NCBI GenBank assembly: GCA_008360975.2
Contig: CM039211.1
Location: 4,285,522-4,349,521, forward strand
Origin: Lichenostomus cassidix
Taxonomy: Eukaryota; Chordata; Aves; Passeriformes; Meliphagidae
Reading direction: 5' to 3'
DNA: 64,000 bases
The notes beneath the pieces are model-generated. The model saw nothing but the letters and a program-made list of their open reading frames with translations. It was not told where the DNA came from and did no database searches. This document shows, one piece after another, positions 53,701-62,700 of the stretch. A program made the translations under genes and the position numbers. Each line of letters begins with the position of its first letter. Position 1 is the first letter of the stretch.

Positions 53701-56700
53701 TTTGTCACAGATCTTTGTTTGATGGAGAGGGAAATGTGTCCTGGCCTGCAGTGTCCAGGCGACCACAGAACAGGCATTGCATGGATCCTCCTGAACTGAT
53801 CATCTGTCGACAAACTGCCCATGATAAGCTTCCTAAATCTATGTTTAGATTTTTAAAAATATTTGAGAAATAAGGGACATAAGGAGGTAAAACAGAAAAA
53901 TTTAAATGGGGAAGGACTGGAATTAGAAAGACGCTTAAACTTATTTAAATCAGAGACATAAAAACTTCCTAAAATTTACACTCTGCATCACGGAAAACAA
54001 AATACAGGACAAAACTGCAGATCTAACTGAGTGAACAATCACCTCACAAAGGATACCAAGAGTATAAAAATAAAACCCCTACAGAGAACAGAAGAGAAGT
54101 ATGGCAAGCAAAAAAAACCCTATTCCTTGAAGCCTAAGTTTAAAGGAGAAAGCACGAACTGCCAAAATTCAAGTTGGACTAGCATTTACAAATGGCAAAA
54201 GGGATTAGAACTATTTTTGAAGGAAAGAATAATTAATCACACAGAGCTATGTAGAAAGTGGGTTAAAACTTTGGTTTGTCAAAGAGAGAGCAAGCCAAAC
54301 AAACCTGATATCTTCCCCTGATGAGATAACTCAATTAGTGGACAAGGAAATGCAGGAGATTCAATCTGGCTGGATGCAGGAAAATATTTGACACCAGGCC
54401 AAACGGGAAGCAGTTCTTTAAAGTGGAGAAGATGGGGATTATGTTCAAAATGTAATACATAAGAAGGTGGAAAAGGGGGGAGAATACTGTGAGAAGCTGA
54501 AAAGAGAATAATTGACCAGGAGACAGTCAACTAACAAAGCACCTCTAAAGCAGGACTGCAGAGTAATCTTAGTTACAGTATTTCCCAACAAGCTGAACAC
54601 AAAAGCAAGGAGATTGTTGACAAATTTTGCTGATGATACAAAGCTGGGCAGCACAGTCAATAGAGCAGGGGATGGAAAACGTGGCAGGAAATGGAGTTTA
54701 TAACACCAGCATTGCCACACTGAGACTGATCTCAGCTCTGCTCTCCCCCTGTCACACCAGCACTGACAGCACCAACAAATCACAAGACAAATTCCCCTCG
54801 TTCCCCAGTGCCACCAGGGATCTCACACACACCACAGCCCTCACTGCCTAGCCGTGATTTACACCCAGGAAAGAGAACGAGAAATGCTGAGATTCAACCA
54901 AATACTGCCATTTCCCCTCCACTACAAAATCCAGTATTTTAACATTTGTCTTTTTCTTTAATCAATATGGAAGTTAAATATGAACACTTTTCACAGGACA
55001 AAAACCTTCTGGTCTGAGATGGTAAATATTAAAATACAAAATGTCAGAATTTCCAAATTAAAGTGTGCCATATAAATCTGAACTGGCTCACTTGGAATCA
55101 GCTGGACATTCAGTTTGATAATCCTGGTAGTCTGCATTAGGGCACAGGGCATTACTGGAAAAAGATTTTAAAAATACAGCTCTGCTGGGCAATGCAGCAG
55201 ATTATTAAACTTGCTAAAAAAAAAACTTTCAGAGAAGTTTAAAACCTTGTCGCATTTGCAGCAGGATTAATCTGATCCTAGACAAACTACTTCATTTGTC
55301 TAATTAGAAAACTAAGTTCCTGAAAAAATCTGAGTTTGTAAAAAATGGATTTTCTGCTCAGAAATTCTCTTGACATCTTCACCTGTACTGCAGTATCTGC
55401 ATAGCACTAAGCAAAAGAAAAGTGCACATTCATTAAAACTGCAATCATAACTCTGAAAAAAAGAAAAATAAAGCCACTTCATAGTCAAAGGAAATCCATT
55501 TATTTCTTATTGGTACATTATAAGATGTAAATTAAGCCAGACAGAAATTTAACCCCATTTTCCTTGTTTTGAGTATCACCCAATTTTAGGATGGAAGAGG
55601 AATGCAGATCACTGAACTGAATACTGATTATACACAGCTCTGCTGTTAAATAAAGTTTGTTCTAACTTTCAAGGATAGTTGACTATCTGTAACACAAACA
55701 TCAAACAGCTCTGTCCTGAGGTTTTTTATCCTCAAAAACAGTTTTTAGTGTTATGACTTCTTCTTTAGCTGCACCATGTTTGCTTATCCTACAGTTCCAT
55801 CCTTAAAAAAATTAGGCAAAATTTTCAGCAATAAACCCAAGAAAACCAAGATACTGCAAGAAAGGCAAAGTCCTAAATAGACTTTTTTGTTGTTTAACAT
55901 AGGAATAGTTCAAAGTAAACATTGCAATGCAGGGATGGATTAATCAAGCTGAAGTTCTTGCCTTAATGGTTTCACTGAATATTTTAAGAAGGCTTTCCAA
56001 TACAAAGCGACAATACAGAGTTCACTGAATATTCTGTATTAAGATTACTTTTACAATGTCATTTTGTTCTGTTTACTTCTACTCCCTACAAACAAGAGGT
56101 ACTCTGTGAAAATTGAGACAGAAAAGTGAAAAGCTTTGATCAAACTTACATTGAAAATTCACAGCAGAACAGAGAGTGTAATTTAGCTATCCTGATTCCT
56201 ACTGCCAAAATGCTGAGTATTTCCAAACATTCAAAAAAAATCCCAAACAATTAGTGACTTTACAGCTCACTATTTCAGAAAAATTAATTCAAAACCGATT
56301 CTGTTTATGAACATTAGCAACCTTTAAAACAAGGGATGGCAGTAAAGTACACGACACATATTTCAGATATCTTTGTTTTCAAATCCAAACATTCCAAAAT
56401 TAAGATCAAACTTTATCAGGCTGTAATCATTCAGTGGTAAAATACCTGTGCTTTTTAAAAGTCCTTTTAGTGACTGTTTAATCTTAAAATTGAAAATGGT
56501 AAAAACCATGCTCGATGCTTCACCACAGGTCAGAAAAACCTCTCATCACAGGACAACATTATCATAACCATGTCTGAAACAACCTTGAAATACACCCAGG
56601 GACCTTCACGGCTTTACCAACTGTAAAAACTGCTTTGAAACAATCTAACAAATAACTTTTGGAAGAATAACAACTCTCCGTACTAAATACCTATGTTTAA

Positions 56701-59700
56701 AAACAAAGTCACTGCCAAATAGTTCTGTGAACTATTAGACATATTTTCAAAGGCTGGATACCCTCACACCAGCAAGAATTCCATTTTCAGCAACCCTGAG
56801 GAACAGAAAGCAGTAACACTTAAAGCTGGCAACCCCGAAAATTTGTGAATTTCTCCAGGTGGTGTAAGACTTTTACCAGATATAACCCAGGAAAAGACTA
56901 CAACTGTGTCTGTATAACTAATAATATTACCATGCTAGTAAGTAACTTCAAGTGTAAACCCAGGTAACAGAACTTGATGCCAGAGAAGCAACGGTAGATG
57001 CAAGATTTCTTTGTATCTTTAACTTGAAAATACAATTTAGACACTGGGAGGGTTAATACTTTGGCAAATTTTGTCTTCCCTTCAAAAAAACATTAATCAC
57101 AGAATTAGGTGCCAAAAGCATACTCCAAACACATCTGAACATATTCTTTTCCCACACTTTCCTCTGCAGAAGAAAATACTAATTCTTCATGTAGTCTTTG
57201 GAGGAAAGATGAATACGGGAAGGAAAAAATAAACGTGAATTTTATAAAAGAACCGAAAAATACACAGATTTCCTTAAAATTATGTAGGATGATATGTGTG
57301 TAACACAGGGCTGGAATCAGCTTTTCAGAACAGACTGACCAGATATGGTGTATTTGCTTTGTTCCCTTTTGCCATGGGTCAACAGAATTTCTGTGGCTTT
57401 CATCCCTTTAATATTAGGTGCTCTCAAAATAACTTTTTTTTTTTCTGGTTTATCTCTTAACCACACAGGCATTAAAGGAATTGTTGATACTGCAGATATT
57501 AAGTAATAAACATAGAATCAAGCCAAATTTGGAATGGGCAAAGAGAAAAATCAGATGCTAGATAGAAGTATGTAACTTTGCTAACCTAAAATAGGAAAAA
57601 AAATAGTGGTATTGAATTCCTAGTTATGGAGATAAGCCTCAAAAAAACATGGAAAATCATATGCCATGTTGGGAAGTTAAAAAAAGTTATTAGAGATTTT
57701 AATTTGGTTTCAAGGTATAAGGTTAGGATCTGTTGAGTTGCCAATGCTTATCATGACTTACTTAATACCTATTCTATTTCATATTTACATTTCCCTCCAC
57801 GGAAGTCTCTGTCTCTGATACTTTACACAATAACTTCTTTAGACCCATGAACTTTCACCTTTGAAAAAAACCAGTGCAATCACATCTCTACCTGTGGAGA
57901 AAAGCAAACAATTACAGTGTTTGCTCCGAGCCTTGCCATTTCCATGAAGAAACATGACAGTGTTCATATTATTGCTATTGATTGCCAATCACAACTGGGA
58001 ACTGAGTCACTCAGACAAAATTAACCTAAAAAGAGAGCATTAATATTAGATTTTATCACATAAAACTGTAATTCTGTCATCAGGGTTAGCTGCTTTTTTC
58101 TTCAGTATAAACCTCACCTAAGGCACTCTGTACAGATGCTGCCAGGGGGTTTTCCTACCACTCAGCAGCTACACCAGGTGCTCATGGACCCCTCCAGTAG
58201 GAAGGACTCCTACAGACCTCCAGAAAATCCCAAACTTCTCTCAAGTTCTACACTCCTGCTGCTTTCCTGTAACTTATCTTCCTTGGAGAAGACTGACTGT
58301 CAGTTCTGCTCCTTTGCACCACCAAATGACTGACAAATGAAAACGAATTCCATCTAAAAGAAGAAAATATTATGTCCTCGGTAACAAAGCTGGCAACAAG
58401 ATTACCAAGAAAAAGGTAAAAGTGTAAAGCTATGAATACTCTAAAATTGTGTGTCATTAAAAACAGCATTTTTAAAGGCCACAGTGTTTTCTCGGCTTCA
58501 AGACAAAGCTTGGCTACAAAGGTGAAATAAACTACTGACCTTGCAGCATTCTACCTCTTCAATCCATCAGGACATAAAAGAAGAAATTCCTAGCTAAACT
58601 TCACATGAAAACAGAACTGGGGAGACAGCTTTTTAAAATAGTAAAATCTGAGGGATTCTGAGGATCACGCACTCTCAAAATCAGATCCCAGGTGTTCAGG
58701 ACCCCTTATCTAGGCCAAAAGTAAAAATCTCTCTCAAAGAGCTATGCAAAGATGAGGGTCCTGTTTCACACAGGGAAAATATTCATTCTTGTGCAATCTC
58801 TGCTTTGATTTCCTTGCTCTCCAAGCAGCCTTGCAAAATCTGATTTTACATATAAACAAAGGCATTAACTCCAAATGTGCATCTTCCACCACAGCCACGG
58901 ATAACACAAATGAACAGTGATCTATGGAACAGGAGGCCAAGAGACCTCCTGGGTGATTAAGCTCAGTATCTCATTACCACAGCTCTCAAACATCACAGAA
59001 TGCCTTTTTCTAGATTTATAAAGTTTTATCTGGGAACTAACTGACTTCGGGATACTATCGCTTCTTTTCGAAAGCTATTCAGCATCTCACTTCTCTGGTT
59101 CTAGTGGAAGTTTATCCAAGTACAGTTTATAACTGGAAATTCTCATGCCAACACAATGGTTTCATTTAAGGAGCTTCTTTTCATTCCTTAGCACTTCAAA
59201 CCTTCTTTTGCCCAATGTATTAACAGAGATAAATCATATTTCCTTTCAGGCTTTCTCTTTTTAGTGCAAAAAGCACTAAACAAGAATTCTTCTGGTCTTT
59301 TCTCTTTTCCAAATCTGATTTCTCCAATCACAATAAAAAATCTATTATATTTTAATTCCCTTTACTTTTATTTCAGTGGGAGTAGCTGTAATTAAACATA
59401 CAACATTACAGACAAGTCTTCAACACCCTTGTTTAATACCAATTTCATCGGGGAGCAACACCCAGACAGAACCTAAACCTGTCTTTATTTCATTCATGCC
59501 CATGAGCAGTTCACAGTAATCCTATGATCAACTAAAACATCCATTTATTTCTCCTCCTCAGTAATTTCCAACTAATGAGCCACGAGCTTCTGAAGCAGCA
59601 TTACCTTACCTGTACTCCCCAAGTGCATGACCTTATACTTTGCACCACTAAATTTCATCCTGGTTCTGTTGTGCCACTCCTCGAGCTCCTCTGCTTCTCT

Positions 59701-62700
59701 CCACAGGAATTTCTTACCTTCTGTTGTATTGACAATGCCTCCAGATATTTTGCCATCAGCAAATTTCATTAACCATCTCCTACTCCCTGTACTGCAGTTA
59801 CAACTTAAAATACAAGATTTGTCTGACAGTGAATTTCTGTGGTAATATCACACAGCTTTGCTTTCCTGTGGGCCACTGATAAAAAGTTTTACTAAACTCT
59901 GTATGGATTAGGAGCACTGAATTTTCTTTGTCTAGTAACTCAATTATTTTGCCAAATGATAGAAAATTGTTCAATGCATCCACTACCTTCTGTAACATCA
60001 TCTGGCATTCCATCCTATTTCCATATGCAACCTTTACTTAAATCTTCTTTAAGAATTTCCTCAAAAACTTTCAATGTCACTGATGCCAGGGTAATTAACT
60101 TATAACTCTTTGCCTTTTAAAATAGGAAAAAACCCAAAAACAACTAAACTCCAAACACTATTTCTGCCCCCTGAAAGAAATTCTAGGAAGAAGTTATCAC
60201 TTACTTTCTTTTTCACGATCTCCTCTCAAATTTTGTTTCCCCCTTGTTTGAAGTATCTACTATCTACAGTAGTTGCTCATCAGACTTATCTTCATCAGAC
60301 ATCCTGCCTTCTCTGAAATAATCTTTACTGGAAATATGAATTTATTTCTGTTTACTACCTGGTGACCAGAGTAAAATATAATTTTGTCTGCAATCTTTTT
60401 CCTGGGTTTGTTTCTCTTTCTTTAATATAGCAATATGCAGGTTTAAATAACCTTCTGGTATTTGTCTCAGCATCTTTTCAGACCTACTTACAATATAAAG
60501 CAGGATCTCTTTCTGGAAATTCTTGAATCTAAAAAGACTAAGCTACACTTTTGTGGCATTTCTAAATATTGCCATTTTTTCCTAATGATCTTGGTACAAT
60601 GGCTGCTTCTCAGACATTTGACTGAAGAAAGGTGAAGCATGCTTCAGCCAAAACCATTAAACCTCTTTCAGAAATTAATATTTGTCCTTTGGAAATTACA
60701 GAACATAAACGCTCAAGTTGCCTATCAATTTATTTTAAACAGAATTAATTAATGATACATCCTTCCAAGCCTGTCTTCTCCGGCCAGCTGTTCTGTAATT
60801 CTTCCTACATGCTAAAACCAAGTCTGAAGGAGTTTCAGGTTTTGCTCATTAAGAAACATGACTGCTGAGAGAAATCCATCAGCGGTTATATACCAAAGAC
60901 TCTTACCACTTTCAAAAATAATAACCAGAAGAGTAATTAAATTTAATAATGCCATAGTTATCAACAAGCCACTTGCAATAGATTAGCAGGGAAAAATAAT
61001 TCTACAAGTCTGACTTCAAATCCAGTAAGTGACTCTCAAAACTTGTTTCAACTGTTCTTTTAACCTAAAAAGTTGTAAATCCTCTCAAACTGACTTCTAG
61101 TCTCACAAGTATTTTCCCTAACCTGTTTTTTGAGAGAAGTGTTGAAGTGTGGCTAGCACAGTTTTTCCCATGAGAAGTTTTCTTGTGTTTTGTAAATAAA
61201 GATAAAGTTTGGATGTTTTTGGAACAGTGTCCCAGAACTTGGGCAGTGCAGGCCTGGCCAATCAGGCCTGGGGGAAGGCTTCTGACTGACCAATCTGGGT
61301 GACTTTTGAGAACTCTATATATGTGATGAAATCAAAACAATAAAGGTCATTCCTTCTTGCCACTGAGAACCGATGCATTCATTACTCTGCTAGCTGCTCA
61401 ACAGCGACATTGAAGAAGCTTTCTCTATTTTTCTTATTATTTAAGACTGAATATTTTACTTCAGGACCAGCTGATGACAGTTGTAGCTACTCTACAGTCA
61501 AAGAAAATAATTTTTTTAATACCTGTTTTTTAGATACTGGTAGGGGGAAATTCAAGTAAAAGACAATTCAAAAAAATGGACAGTGAAAAAAGGAAAAAAA
61601 AAAAAAAAAAAAGGCAGGGAATACACACCCTTCTGCTCTCCTGATGCTGAAAATTAAACTATTCACAATCTCACTTCTGGATTCTAGCATTATGAAAAAC
61701 GCCAGAAAAAAAAGTCAGTCAGGTACTAGAAGGCACTCATCCCCTCCTTACCAAAGTATTGCATCAGCTCACTTCCCTCCTACTCTTCACACTTCTTTGT
61801 ATTCATCCATTCACTCTCTACATATTACTAATAAGTTCATATTAATACAACTACATATTATTATTATATTATACATATTAATATATATTATTAATAAGTT
61901 CAGCTCAAAGCGTCAGGTGTTCAGTTCTTAATAATTATTATTTTAAAAACTTTGAGGCACTTGACTCTGATTTGATTTGCCTAAGCACTTTGTTGTATTA
62001 CTCATTCATGGCCATTAAACATTCTTCAATCACTAAAGAAAACTGATTATGCTTTTTAGTTACATAGTATTTACATCTTTGAGGAAGGCTGTCCTTTATG
62101 AAGGACTTCACACACGTGGGGGAACAGCTCAGCAGTGCAAGATTTCCAGACCTGACTGAAAGAAGAGACACTGAACACCTACTACAGGTGTTTGCACATG
62201 GTTACAAGGGCTGTGATCCAGGGCTGCCTTTGTGAAACAACAGGTAAAAGTGAATCCTCAGAAACAGTTTAAAATACCAGTGGACAAAATCTGAAAATGC
62301 CAGTTAATTGAAACAGAGTGACAACACCTTCCAGAAAAGTATGTGCACCAGAATAGGGATTTCATTTGAAGGTAATGAAGTACATTAACTGACAAACATC
62401 ACTAACCACCCCACTCATGTTATTTTTCTATTTCTTCTTTTTTACCAAGATTTCTGTCACAGTATTATCTCAGCAGTTTTCAGAAAGACTTTTTAAAAAA
62501 AGGACATTAAAGTCTAGTTATTTTTAGAGATTTTTCTAGAGATGGGTTTGAAATAAAGTTCTGTAATGAGACCCCACTGTGGCAGCTCTTTCCATGCAGA
62601 GACAAAGAAAACCAGTAGATTCGGTAGATGAGGTAAAAAACTGGAGCAGGAAATAAAGTCTAATACCACAAATCTGGTTAACAGTGGACAAAAAACTTTG

